18,293 bases of DNA from JBGSKY01 sp041740995 (GTDB lineage: Bacteria > Planctomycetota > Planctomycetia > Pirellulales > Pirellulaceae). Both the position numbers and the translations under genes were made by a program. Position 1 is the first letter of the stretch; each line of letters opens with the position of its first letter. This document shows, piece by piece, positions 1 to 7,892 of the stretch. The stretch lies in NCBI GenBank assembly GCA_041740995.1, contig JBGSKY010000309.1:1-18293 (forward strand), written 5' to 3'. The notes under the pieces are model-generated. The model was not told the DNA's origin. It saw nothing but the letters and a program-made list of their open reading frames with translations, and searched no databases.

Positions 1-562
1 GATGTGGTGTGATTTGGTATGGCAATACAAGAAGTACTTTGGCAAGAGTGCCGGTCGTCCAGCGAGTCTCCAATCCGAAGCCCAGCGGAGCGGCCGCGCC
101 TGGTCCCGTGGCCAACGCGCTGCCGCAAACTGCTTCACCGAAGCCTGACAATGCCTCAGTTGAGTGCCTGCAGATTCTTTGGCAAATACACCGTCGGTCT
201 CAGATTACAAGAACTTCCGGTCCGTCGATGACAATCGTCAAATCTTCTAGGCGGCGCCGTGCTCGCGTCTTTTGCCCAGACACCTAAAGCCATGCCATTG
301 TTCAATTTCCTAGGCTTTTAAAAGTCTTCCAGTTCAGCGCAAACTTTTTAAACGCTACAAGCTCGACCATTGATTAACTTGATAAAGGCCAAGTATTCAA
401 GCGGCGTTTCAGCGCTGAGTTCTTTCAACAGCAAAGCGATCTAACGCAAGCTTGACCAATCGGATATAACGCTCTGGGCGAGAACGAGTGAATCCAATCG
501 CAGTGTGAGCGGCGTGCGTTGTTCGCCACCTTTCGAACGACGTCTGTGTCAAATCAGGTTTT
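1..562. other. 5' flank with no supported gene
   Basis: I see no gene here that I can defend. On the plus strand one frame is open from the window edge to a TAA at 285-287. It reads as a Pro/Ala-rich stretch followed by a basic tail ending in RRRRARVF, and it could be the 3' end of a gene starting outside the window. The minus strand is also open over much of 1-200, which is what GC-rich antisense often looks like. From about 290 to 562 both strands are broken by stops and the sequence is AT-richer, so this part probably holds the upstream region of the desaturase gene. No tRNA, hairpin with a T-run, or tandem repeat was seen. Confidence 0.4.
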
Positions 563-2083
563 ATGACAAAGAAAAATGTAGTGGTGATTGGTGCCGGCCC
601 AGGTGGTCTGGCTGTTGCAATGCAGTTGGCGAAAGCTGGAGCGTCGGTCACCATCCTTGAGAAGATGGATCGCGTCGGCGGGCGTTCTGCCTTGATTCAA
701 GAAAACGGCTACCGATTCGATACCGGACCAACTTTTTTCTTGTATCCCCGCGTGCTACAAGAGATCTTTAGGGCGGTTGGGTTTGAGCTTTTCGACGAAG
801 TTCCAATGAAGCGATTGGACCCTCAGTACCGTTTAATCTTTGGTGCCGGTGGTCGCATTGATTGCACTGGCGACATCGAAAAGATGGAGCAAGCAGTTGC
901 TAAGTTTTCGCCACGTGATGCGGGGGCACTATCGCGTTACATGACAGACAACCGGCGCAAGCTTGCAAAATTTCGCCCAATTTTGGAGTCGCCATTTGAC
1001 AGCCCACTTGATCTTCTAAGGCCATCGCTGATGGGAGCAGCGCCGTTGGTTAAGCCATGGCGAACGCTAGGACAAGAACTCGCCCGATACTTCAAAGACC
1101 CACGATTGGTTTTGGCTTTCTCCTTCCAATCAAAATATCTTGGCATGTCACCGTTTAACTGCCCAAGTCTATTTTCGATACTTTCATTTCTAGAATACGA
1201 ATACGGAGTATTTCACCCGCTGGGTGGCTGCAACCGAGTGAATGAAAAGATGGCGGAGATCGCTACGTCATTGGGAGTCGATATTCGATTAAATGAAGCA
1301 GTCACCAAGTTGGAATTCGATGGCAAGCGGCTTTCTGGTGTGCGCACCGATGTTGATTATTATCCGGTCGACGCGACAGTTGTGAACGCGGATTTTGCCA
1401 ACACAATGCAAAAATTGGTGCCTAACGCCTTACGCAAACGTTGGTCTGACCAGCAACTGAGTAAGAAACGGTACTCCTGCAGCACATTCATGATGTATTT
1501 GGGCATCGAAGGCCAGTACCCAGAACTTGCTCATCATACGATCCATATCTCGGCGGACTACGAGCGTAACCTGCGGCAAATAGAAAACGATTTTCAGCTC
1601 CCAGATGACCCTTCTATTTACGTTCATAATCCCAGCTTGATCGATTCAAGCATGGCACCTCCCGGCCATAGTGCAATCTATGTTTTGGTGCCAGTGCCGC
1701 ATCTGACCGGCAGCACGCCCTGGTCCGAAGCTGAAACTGCCGCTTTTCGTGATTTGACGCTGGATGTTTTAGAACGAAACGGTCTTGCTGGACTACGGGA
1801 GCGAATTCGATTCGAGAAAATTGTCACCCCTAAAGATTGGTCACAGCACTACGAAATTTATCGCGGCGCAACTTTCAATCTGGCACACAATCTTGGTCAA
1901 ATGCTGCATAGACGGCCGCACAATCACTTCGAAGAACTTGACGATGTTTATCTGGTCGGCGGCGGCACGCATCCTGGTAGTGGTCTACCGGTGATCTACG
2001 AATCCTCACGAATCACCTGCAAAAAGATGCTTCCGCGACTTGGTCTGCAGAACACGTTAGACTATAAAACTTGCCCAGCCTAA
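563..2083 (+). CDS. CrtI/CrtN-family carotenoid (phytoene or squalene-type) desaturase
   Basis: FAD-dependent polyene desaturase of 506 residues, the usual length for bacterial CrtI/CrtN enzymes. The N-terminal dinucleotide-binding motif VVIGAGPGGLAVA (about residues 7-19) is followed by EKMDRVGGR and the substrate-side block GYRFDTGPTFFLYP. The C-terminus carries the family signature GGGTHPGSGLPVIYESSRI (about 470-490), which closes the FAD site. Such enzymes introduce successive double bases of unsaturation into C30 or C40 isoprenoids at the membrane. Planctomycetes are known to make C30 carotenoids from squalene with several CrtN/CrtP paralogues, so the substrate and the exact paralogue cannot be fixed from sequence alone. 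No other carotenoid gene lies nearby. The ATG start at 563 places the Rossmann motif directly at the N-terminus; an AGG at 556-558 is the only weak ribosome-binding candidate. Confidence 0.88.
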   Translation: MTKKNVVVIGAGPGGLAVAMQLAKAGASVTILEKMDRVGGRSALIQENGYRFDTGPTFFLYPRVLQEIFRAVGFELFDEVPMKRLDPQYRLIFGAGGRIDCTGDIEKMEQAVAKFSPRDAGALSRYMTDNRRKLAKFRPILESPFDSPLDLLRPSLMGAAPLVKPWRTLGQELARYFKDPRLVLAFSFQSKYLGMSPFNCPSLFSILSFLEYEYGVFHPLGGCNRVNEKMAEIATSLGVDIRLNEAVTKLEFDGKRLSGVRTDVDYYPVDATVVNADFANTMQKLVPNALRKRWSDQQLSKKRYSCSTFMMYLGIEGQYPELAHHTIHISADYERNLRQIENDFQLPDDPSIYVHNPSLIDSSMAPPGHSAIYVLVPVPHLTGSTPWSEAETAAFRDLTLDVLERNGLAGLRERIRFEKIVTPKDWSQHYEIYRGATFNLAHNLGQMLHRRPHNHFEELDDVYLVGGGTHPGSGLPVIYESSRITCKKMLPRLGLQNTLDYKTCPA

Positions 2084-2090
2084 ATGGTGG

Positions 2091-2105
2091 TGCGTTTAAA
2101 ACGCA
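2091..2105. repeat. 15-bp palindrome between the desaturase and surE genes
   Basis: TGCGTTT, a single A, then AAACGCA form a perfect palindrome 8 bp after the desaturase stop codon. The centre is too tight for a normal RNA hairpin and no T-run follows, so it does not look like a classical terminator. It could be a protein-binding site or chance. The 97-bp gap to surE otherwise shows no clear promoter. Confidence 0.3.
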
Positions 2106-2180
2106 GGACGCCAATTATAAGTCTGTAGAATTTTGCTTCGCCGTTGATTAGTCCCGTTTTCTATCTCGATTGACTTCAAT

Positions 2181-2957
2181 ATGTTCAATGCCTTGCTGGC
2201 CAATGACGACGGAATTTATGCTCCTGGCTTAGCCGCGATGGAAGTCCGGCTTCGCGAAATTGCTAATGTTTTAGTGGTTGCGCCTGCAACGGAACAGAGC
2301 GGTGTTGGGCACTCGATTACTTACCTGACACCTTTGACTTGCAAGAAAATTTACAACGACGAAAGCTTTCGCGGATGGGCCGTCGATGGCTCGCCTGCCG
2401 ATTGCGTCAAATTGGGATTAAGCGAGCTGTCCGAAACGCCAATTGATTTGGTGGTCAGCGGAATTAACGGCGGTTTGAATGCCGGAATCAACGTTCTCTA
2501 TTCAGGCACGGTTGCGGCGGCGATTGAAGGAGCATTTTTTCGAAAGCCGAGCATCGCTGTATCTTTAGAATTCGATCCTCATGCAGACTTTGATGCCGCT
2601 GCTCAGATTGCCGTGCGATTGATCCCAGAGATTCTTAAGTCCAGTTCCGAGCATGAGCATTTGGTAAACATCAACATTCCTACCGCCGCGACCAAAAAAT
2701 TTCGCTCCGGCGGCGAAGTTGAAGTTCACGTCGTGCCAATGGGAACGAATCGGCATAATGATCGCTACATCAAGCGGAAGGATCCAAAGGGTCGTGACTA
2801 CTACTGGTCAAACTATGAATTGCCACCACCACCGACCGTAATGGAGACTGATGTTGAGGCGTTATGGCACGGGGCAGTTACAATAACGCCGCTGCATTTT
2901 GATCTGACCAACACCCACTCATTGAAGAGAATGCGTGAGTTGATGCTGAAGATTTAA
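2181..2957 (+). CDS. surE: 5'/3'-nucleotidase SurE
   Basis: Metal-dependent nucleoside monophosphate phosphatase of 258 residues, the normal SurE length (about 250). SurE dephosphorylates 5'- and 3'-nucleotides in the cytoplasm and is linked to stationary-phase survival and nucleotide salvage. The metal ligands are all present: D9 and D10 in NDDGIYAPGL, S40 in APATEQSGVGHS, and N96 in VSGINGG. Each is offset by one from the D8, D9, S39, N95 set of the Thermotoga enzyme. The conserved NVLYSGTVAAAIEGAF block follows. The ATG at 2181 puts the NDDG motif at residue 8, as expected for the family. The gene converges on miaA, and the two coding regions share the four bases TTAA at 2954-2957, so each strand's TAA stop lies in the overlap. 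Confidence 0.95.
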   Translation: MFNALLANDDGIYAPGLAAMEVRLREIANVLVVAPATEQSGVGHSITYLTPLTCKKIYNDESFRGWAVDGSPADCVKLGLSELSETPIDLVVSGINGGLNAGINVLYSGTVAAAIEGAFFRKPSIAVSLEFDPHADFDAAAQIAVRLIPEILKSSSEHEHLVNINIPTAATKKFRSGGEVEVHVVPMGTNRHNDRYIKRKDPKGRDYYWSNYELPPPPTVMETDVEALWHGAVTITPLHFDLTNTHSLKRMRELMLKI

Positions 2958-3925
2958 ACAGTTTTCAAAATCCGATCAGCGATACCTTCCAAGTCATCTT
3001 CCTTCTCGATATCGAGTCGCGGAATTTCCTTGAGTGAACGCAGCCAAATTTCTTGGCGTCGCACAAACTGTCGAGTGTGAAAAAGTATCTGCTGCTCCAT
3101 GTCTTGACGGCTGATCTTGCCACTCAGAAAGGCAATTGGTTCTTTGTAGCCAACCGCCTGCGACGCAGTCTTGGAAAGCTGGTTGTACTTCTCAAGCAAA
3201 CTTTTTACCTCGTCCAGCAAGCCTTGCTTGAGCATCGACTGGACCCGAGTTTCGACGCGTCGATGCAGATCGCCGCGCAGCCAACCGAGTGCAAAGGCTC
3301 GCTGGTTACAGTGCGTGGGAGTTCGTTCAAACTGCGTTTGCCAGTGGCTAATTGGAATACCAGTCGCTCGTGCAACTTCTAATGCTCGAATCATCCGACG
3401 CATATCGTTCGGCAATATCCGAAACGCAGAGAGAGGATCGACCGATTTAAGCCGTTGCTGCAGAACCTCGATCCCGAAATTCTTTACATCTTCTTCAATT
3501 GAAGCACGAAAATCATGATCTGGCTCTGGGCCAAGGAACATGCCCCTTAAGAGGCTTTTTAAATACAAGGGAGTCCCACCGACAAATAGGACTTGCTTTC
3601 CGCGAGCTTGTATTTCCGCTGCTTTGGCATGAGCCTCCATGACGTACTGCGAGAGGCTGTAATCGTCTTGTGGACTTACTACATCAATCAAATGGTGATT
3701 AATCGCGTTGCGTTCTTGCCGGGTCGGCTTCGCCGTTCCGATGTCCATTTCTTTGTAGACAGCCATCGAATCCATCGAAATGATTTCGGCGTTAATTTTC
3801 TTTGCTAGGTCGATGGAAACAAGGGTTTTTCCAGAACCCGTCGGGCCGGTTAAAAACCATGCGTTTTTAATCGGCGGCAAGCACCACTGATCAAGTTTCG
3901 GCGGATTATATTCGGAAGTGATCAT
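2954..3925 (-). CDS. miaA: tRNA dimethylallyltransferase MiaA
   Basis: Transfers a dimethylallyl group from DMAPP to N6 of A37 in tRNAs that read codons starting with U, the first step towards ms2i6A. The protein is 323 residues, typical for MiaA. Visible motifs are the P-loop GPTGSGKT (27-34), the DSMAVYKEMDIGTAKPT block with the expected catalytic Asp52, HHLIDVVSP, GGTPLYLKSLLRG, and the C-terminal FHTRQFVRRQEIWLR stretch that binds tRNA. About 20 residues precede the P-loop, longer than the few residues seen in many homologues, so the true start could be slightly internal, but no better ATG lies before the P-loop. It is transcribed convergently with surE and shares its four terminal bases. 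No hfq or mutL neighbour is present, unlike the enterobacterial arrangement. Confidence 0.95.
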   Translation of the reverse strand: MITSEYNPPKLDQWCLPPIKNAWFLTGPTGSGKTLVSIDLAKKINAEIISMDSMAVYKEMDIGTAKPTRQERNAINHHLIDVVSPQDDYSLSQYVMEAHAKAAEIQARGKQVLFVGGTPLYLKSLLRGMFLGPEPDHDFRASIEEDVKNFGIEVLQQRLKSVDPLSAFRILPNDMRRMIRALEVARATGIPISHWQTQFERTPTHCNQRAFALGWLRGDLHRRVETRVQSMLKQGLLDEVKSLLEKYNQLSKTASQAVGYKEPIAFLSGKISRQDMEQQILFHTRQFVRRQEIWLRSLKEIPRLDIEKEDDLEGIADRILKTV

Positions 3926-4099
3926 GACGAGATATTATCGAAATCAGATTTGCGACCGCGTTTCGTTGAAGCTCCAGCAGTTTTACTTCATTCTAGGGGT
4001 TGATTATTACTGCACGCCATTGGGTAACCGTTAAACAGGCAAGCATTTAACGCTTCCCGTCGGCGGTGGGCATCGAACCTAATTTCTTAAATTGCAATA

Positions 4100-4118
4100 G
4101 TTTCGCAACTAGCGAAAC
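4100..4118. repeat. inverted repeat GTTTCGC-N5-GCGAAAC
   Basis: A perfect 7-bp stem with the 5-base loop AACTA. It lies about 120 bp beyond the stop of the minus-strand flavoprotein gene and 175 bp upstream of the miaA start. There is no T-run on either side, so a Rho-independent terminator is not supported. An operator or a chance palindrome are both possible. Confidence 0.35.
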
Positions 4119-4209
4119 CTCATGCCGTCTACGAAACGACAAAAGTCGGAGCTTGATGAAATTCGTCCAACGTGTGGTCGCTTCGGCCAGAACAATCGCA
4201 ATGGTCCGC

Positions 4210-4224
4210 CGGTCGATCCGACCG
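4210..4224 (-). terminator. possible hairpin just after the flavoprotein stop
   Basis: CGGTCG-ATC-CGACCG is a perfect 6-bp GC-rich stem with a 3-base loop, beginning 11 bases past the minus-strand stop codon at 4236-4238. The position suits a terminator, but no U-tract follows on the minus-strand transcript, so the function is a guess. Confidence 0.25.
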
Positions 4225-4235
4225 ACGCAAGATCA

Positions 4236-5486
4236 TCACAAATGTAAGCCTGCTGTATGCCCCGTGCTCCATGCCGCTTGGAAGTTGTAACCGCCGATAG
4301 GACCATCAAGGTCCAAAATTTCGCCCGCGAGAAACAAACCGTCAACTATTCTGCTTTGCATAGTTTGGAAGTCAACTTCGGCCAGAACAACTCCGCCAGC
4401 GGTGACTTCGGCCTTTGGGTAGCCCCGCGTTCCATGAACCGGAATGGTCAATCGTTTCAGATTTTGAATCAAGGCCTGAATACCTGCCTTGGATAGTTCG
4501 GCCATCGGAGTTGAATCGCGAAGTTGGCAACTTTCCAAAAGCACCTCGACTAATCGGGAGGGGAAACGCTGACCAAGAAAGTTCTTCACGAACTTGGATG
4601 AAGCTGTGCTTTTTCCCTCAGTCAACCAATTGCTTAAACTCTCAGCCGAACAATCGGGTAAGACATCGACCATCAAGCGAGCCGTCGAGTAATCTGATAA
4701 ATCTGAGATCCACCGAGACACATTCATCGCCGTTGGGCCGCTGCATCCGAAATGTGTCCATAGAAAACCGCCGCGATACTCGTGGCGATGTCTCGCGAGT
4801 TTCTTGCTGTAATCTTTCGAAGGAACGATCTTAATGGCAACATCGTCCATTGTCAGGCCTTGCAGCGATTTGCATAGGCTGGCCGAACTGATGACTGGTG
4901 CTAGAGCAGGCCGTCGTTTCGATAACGTGTGACCAAATTTTTCAAGCCAAGGATACCCATCGCCAGTCGTGCCGCATCCACTGTAGCTCAAGCCGCCGGT
5001 ACAAAGCAGCAACGATTCGCTGTCGTAAGCGGCTTCGGATGTGCTGACCACAAATCGTGTTTGCTCATTCTTGGAAACATCGACGACTGCCGTTCCGGTT
5101 AGAACGATGGCACCCGAATTGGTGGCTCGACGTAAAATTGCGTCACGAACGTCGACCGCTGAATCGCTCACAGGGAAAATTTTGCCACCGGGTTCAGACT
5201 TGGTGGCCAAGCCCATGGCGTTGAGCTGGCCAATCACATCGCTGGGCGAGAGGCGGCTAAGCGGCGAGAGCAACGCACGGCCTTCCGGACCAAAGGCGGC
5301 TGCAATATCCGCGCTGCTACAATCGTGCGTAATGTTGCAGCGGGTACCACCGGACATCAATATTTTGACGCCTGCTTTCGTATTCTTCTCAAGCACGAGC
5401 ACTCGACGGCCGCGCGCCGCGGCTGTTCCAGCAGCCCAAAGCCCCGCCGCGCCACCTCCGACAATTATCGCATCAAAGCTTTTCAA
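4236..5486 (-). CDS. BaiN/HI0933-family NAD(P)/FAD-dependent oxidoreductase (YhiN-like)
   Basis: Flavoprotein of 416 residues, the standard size for the HI0933/BaiN family. The N-terminal FAD-binding motif IIVGGGAAGLWAA starts at residue 7; the family signature SGGTRCNITHD lies at about 45-55. A mid-protein TGGLSYSGCGTTGDGY block and the C-terminal LAGEILDLDGPIGGYNFQ motif complete the flavin site, followed by AAWSTGHTAG, the usual family ending. The biochemical role of most members is unknown. The name BaiN comes from a clostridial enzyme proposed to act in bile-acid dehydroxylation, and that substrate should not be carried over to this organism. The ATG at 5484-5486 places the Rossmann strand at residue 6, which fits the family. 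It stands alone, with 310 bp before miaA and a 364-bp divergent gap on its upstream side. Confidence 0.9.
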   Translation of the reverse strand: MKSFDAIIVGGGAAGLWAAGTAAARGRRVLVLEKNTKAGVKILMSGGTRCNITHDCSSADIAAAFGPEGRALLSPLSRLSPSDVIGQLNAMGLATKSEPGGKIFPVSDSAVDVRDAILRRATNSGAIVLTGTAVVDVSKNEQTRFVVSTSEAAYDSESLLLCTGGLSYSGCGTTGDGYPWLEKFGHTLSKRRPALAPVISSASLCKSLQGLTMDDVAIKIVPSKDYSKKLARHRHEYRGGFLWTHFGCSGPTAMNVSRWISDLSDYSTARLMVDVLPDCSAESLSNWLTEGKSTASSKFVKNFLGQRFPSRLVEVLLESCQLRDSTPMAELSKAGIQALIQNLKRLTIPVHGTRGYPKAEVTAGGVVLAEVDFQTMQSRIVDGLFLAGEILDLDGPIGGYNFQAAWSTGHTAGLHL

Positions 5487-5850
5487 TCCAGCGTTCCTAA
5501 GTGTTCATTCGGCGGTCATTTGCTGACGAATTTTTATTTTAGAGCCTCAGCAATGGCTGACATCTTGAGATTACATCCCTCGAGTTTGATATGCTCAATC
5601 GAATGCTAGTAAGCGGCCTTGCGTATTCCCTAGCACTGCCCAGTCAAGATCGTTGTCCGTCAGATCACCTTGAAGTGAGTATCGATGGTACATTCATCTT
5701 CTAAAAATCGATTCTATCGAAAACCGATCGCACGCGAATGGCTGCTGCTTCAAGAAAAAGCTACCTTAGGTGGGTGTTCGAAGAGTTTCTTGCTCCGCGA
5801 AACGAGAAATTCTGTGACAATTCAAATTTTGAAAGTTAAAGGCCTGAGGC
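5487..5850. other. 364-bp divergent intergenic region
   Basis: This stretch separates the minus-strand flavoprotein gene from the plus-strand 90-residue gene, so it should carry promoters facing both ways. I found no gene-like open frame beyond an 18-codon one at about 5553-5609 with no features. No tRNA fold, strong inverted repeat or T-run hairpin was seen, and no consensus -35/-10 pair could be picked with confidence. Confidence 0.45.
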
Positions 5851-6123
5851 GTGCCAAACATTGAACCTGTGAAACAGCCAACCAAGCAGCCGCCAGATCC
5901 ATTCGATCGATGGATGCGATCCAAGACGCTCATCTTGTTGGTCCAGTTTTTGGTGACAGGCATCTTGGGGTTGCCTTTGATTTGGGTCAGTCCCGCTTTC
6001 AATCGAACTGAAAAATGGTTTTGGTCGATCGTGGTCTCACTTTATACTTTGCTATTAGTCGCCTTCGCCGTCGGTACGGTTGTATGGGCCATCACGACGA
6101 TTAATCAGATCACTAACGGCTAG
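5851..6123 (+). CDS. small two-helix membrane protein of unknown function
   Basis: I do not recognise this 90-residue protein. A proline-rich polar N-terminus (KQPTKQPPDPFDRWM, about 8-22) precedes two hydrophobic segments at about 25-47 and 57-84, joined by the short polar loop SPAFNRTEKW. The predicted form is a helical hairpin in the inner membrane. The start is GTG at 5851: an in-frame TGA lies just upstream at 5845-5847, and the only internal ATG (residue 22) would cut away the polar N-terminus. A purine stretch TGAGG at 5845-5849 is very close to the GTG. It ends 18 bp before folP on the same strand, so the two are probably co-transcribed. It could be a real small membrane protein conserved next to folP, but no partner or function is implied by the sequence. 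Confidence 0.7.
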   Translation: MPNIEPVKQPTKQPPDPFDRWMRSKTLILLVQFLVTGILGLPLIWVSPAFNRTEKWFWSIVVSLYTLLLVAFAVGTVVWAITTINQITNG

Positions 6124-6141
6124 CTACAACGCTCGATTCAT

Positions 6142-6981
6142 ATGCTTCCAGTCTGGTCCCTACGCTCGCGAGAGCTTACGTTGAATCGCATTCCTCTGGT
6201 TATGGGAATTCTTAACGTTACACCGGACAGTTTTTCCGATGGCGGACGATATTACAGCCCTCAGTTGGCGATCGATCAAGCGTTACGATTGGAAGACGAA
6301 GGGGCTGACATTCTAGACATTGGCGGTGAAAGTACGCGGCCATATGCGACTGAAATTGATGTCGAAGAAGAAGTGCAACGAATTGCGCCGGTCCTGGCTG
6401 CTCTACAAAATCGGCTAAGCATTCCAGTTTCTATCGATACAACGAAATCGAAGGTCGCAACGGCCGCGATTGATTTAGGGGCAGAAATCATTAACGACGT
6501 TTCTGGATTAGAAGCCGACGTTGACATGATCGAAGTTGCCTGTAAGTCAGGCGTCGGAGTGTGCGCGATGCATATTCAAGGGCGGCCACAAACGATGCAA
6601 GACAACCCACAGTATGTAAATGTCGTCGAAGAAATTTTCGAATATCTTCAAGCTCGCGACCAATGTCTGTTGGAGCAAGGAATCGTTGCGAAAAAGATCT
6701 GTCTCGACCCAGGAATTGGATTTGGTAAAACTCACGAGCATAACTTAACATTGATTCGAAATGCATCGCGTTTCCTACAACTTAATCGGCCGATCTTGGT
6801 CGGGCATTCTCGCAAAGGCTTTATCGCAAAATTGCTTGGCGACAAATCGATCGACCGCGCGGCGGGAACGCTGGGCGTTTCAATGGCGCTTGCCCAAAGC
6901 GGCATCCATGTACTGCGCGTTCACGACGTCGCACAAACGAAGCAAGCCTTGACGACCTTCATGGCCAGTATTGATTCGTAA
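6142..6981 (+). CDS. folP: dihydropteroate synthase FolP
   Basis: Condenses p-aminobenzoate with 6-hydroxymethyl-dihydropterin pyrophosphate to make 7,8-dihydropteroate in folate synthesis; the target of sulfonamides. The 279 residues match the single-domain bacterial enzyme. The motifs appear in order: MGILNVTPDSFSDGG (21-35), DIGGESTRPYA, SIDTTKSKVA with INDVSGLEAD, AMHIQGRPQTMQ, DPGIGFGKTHEHNL, and GHSRKGFIAK near the C-terminus. Together these cover the pterin pocket, the PABA-side loops and the pyrophosphate site. The motif order matches the beta/alpha-barrel layout and there is no truncation. The ATG at 6142 gives about 20 residues before the first signature, which is normal. The gene follows the 90-residue membrane protein by 18 bp and converges on the glycosyltransferase gene with 44 bp between stop codons. 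No folK or folB gene is adjacent. Confidence 0.95.
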   Translation: MLPVWSLRSRELTLNRIPLVMGILNVTPDSFSDGGRYYSPQLAIDQALRLEDEGADILDIGGESTRPYATEIDVEEEVQRIAPVLAALQNRLSIPVSIDTTKSKVATAAIDLGAEIINDVSGLEADVDMIEVACKSGVGVCAMHIQGRPQTMQDNPQYVNVVEEIFEYLQARDQCLLEQGIVAKKICLDPGIGFGKTHEHNLTLIRNASRFLQLNRPILVGHSRKGFIAKLLGDKSIDRAAGTLGVSMALAQSGIHVLRVHDVAQTKQALTTFMASIDS

Positions 6982-7025
6982 GGGGTTCAATCGCGTCAGA
7001 CCAACGCGTTACAAGGGCGAAGCTT

Positions 7026-7892
7026 CTAGAATTTGAAGCGGTAGCGGATGATGCAGTAAAGCGTGCTGACAAGATCCTTCCAGCCAATCTTTTTTCCGTC
7101 ATTCCAAGAGCGTGGATGATAGCTGATTGGGACTTCCAAAATTTTCACTCGTTTGGCTGAAAGCTTGGCCGTTATCTCGGGCTCAAAACCGAAACGCTTT
7201 TGCTCAATCGCAATCGATTGCAACAATTCGCGGCGAATGGCTTTGTAGCAAGTCTCCATGTCGGTCAGTCGCTGGCCGGTACATGCGTTACTAAAACCCG
7301 TCAGCGCCGCATTTCCCATCCGATGTATCCAACTCGAATCGGTATGCCGGCCGGCGTCGAGATATCGCGAACCGTAAACGACGTCACATTCGCCCGCGAC
7401 GATCGGCGCGATAACGGTCAAGATATCGCTTGGGTCATATTCCTGGTCAGCGTCTTGAACGATCACGATCTGGCCGCTACAGCGAGAAAACCCTGTCTGG
7501 AGAGCGGCTCCTTTGCCTTGATTGTATTCGTGAAAAATGACCTTTAAATTCGAACGGCGCCGAGCCAACTCTAAGAGCAAATCTCGTGTTCCATCGGTGC
7601 TGCCGTCATCGACAATGATGATCTCTTTGTCAACATCCAACGCATCGACTGCCTTGACAACTAAGGCGATCGTTCGCAGTTCGTTAAAAGCTGGGATCAC
7701 AATTGACAAAACCGGCGTTTCAGCCGCTTTGTAGTCGATCGTAGCACCGATCATCAGCCGCTCGACCGCGTCCAAACTCTTTTCCACCACTTGGCTGGAA
7801 GCCTGTGGAAACGCCATCGCTCCTTGATGAGACTCAACTGATCCAGATTTCGCGTTGGACTGCATTGCGAGCGGCGTTTCTTTAATCGACAT
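7026..7892 (-). CDS. family 2 glycosyltransferase, dolichyl-phosphate mannose synthase-like
   Basis: GT-A fold transferase that probably moves a sugar from a nucleotide donor to a lipid or glycan carrier at the cytoplasmic membrane face. From the start given (288 residues) the order is: LSIVIPAFNE at 62-71, VDDGSTDGT with the donor-binding Asp pair at 95-96, NQGKGAALQTGF, then the metal-binding DAD at 147-149 in QDADQEYDP. Next come VYGSRYL, TDMETCYK and EVPISYHPRSWNDGKKIGW, typical of the DPM1/GtrB-like branch. There is no C-terminal membrane segment, so it is a soluble or peripheral member. The start is uncertain. The open frame extends to a TTG at 7949; ATG codons lie at 7892, 7865 and 7817. 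The last has AAGGAG just upstream but only 2 bases away. The domain itself begins well after all of them. Donor and acceptor cannot be inferred. Confidence 0.88.
   Translation of the reverse strand: MSIKETPLAMQSNAKSGSVESHQGAMAFPQASSQVVEKSLDAVERLMIGATIDYKAAETPVLSIVIPAFNELRTIALVVKAVDALDVDKEIIIVDDGSTDGTRDLLLELARRRSNLKVIFHEYNQGKGAALQTGFSRCSGQIVIVQDADQEYDPSDILTVIAPIVAGECDVVYGSRYLDAGRHTDSSWIHRMGNAALTGFSNACTGQRLTDMETCYKAIRRELLQSIAIEQKRFGFEPEITAKLSAKRVKILEVPISYHPRSWNDGKKIGWKDLVSTLYCIIRYRFKF

Larger units (their letters stand above)
3926..4235. other. 310-bp gap between miaA and the BaiN-type flavoprotein gene
   Basis: Both flanking genes are on the minus strand, so this stretch should hold the miaA upstream region and the flavoprotein 3' end. 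I see no convincing coding sequence; the 60-80 residue open frames here lack any recognisable motif. Two short hairpins stand out, at 4100-4118 and 4210-4224, and are listed separately. No clear -35/-10 pair for miaA was found. Confidence 0.5.

Noticed and set aside
9..287. Open frames of 92 and 70 residues at the left edge
   Set aside because: They read as Pro/Ala-rich and basic sequence without motifs, both strands are open there, and no start signal is visible. Could be the tail of an outside gene, but that cannot be supported.
409..654. 81-residue minus-strand open frame
   Set aside because: Its ARPPGPAPITTT stretch is the exact antisense of the GAGPGGL dinucleotide-binding motif of the desaturase gene, so it is a shadow.
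2954..3925. Variant DSMAVY block in MiaA as a sign of altered activity
   Set aside because: The residues after DS vary among MiaA enzymes; the catalytic Asp and the P-loop are intact.
4066..5609. Several plus-strand open frames of 74-161 residues opposite the flavoprotein gene
   Set aside because: Antisense frames of a well-supported gene, without motifs or ribosome-binding sites.
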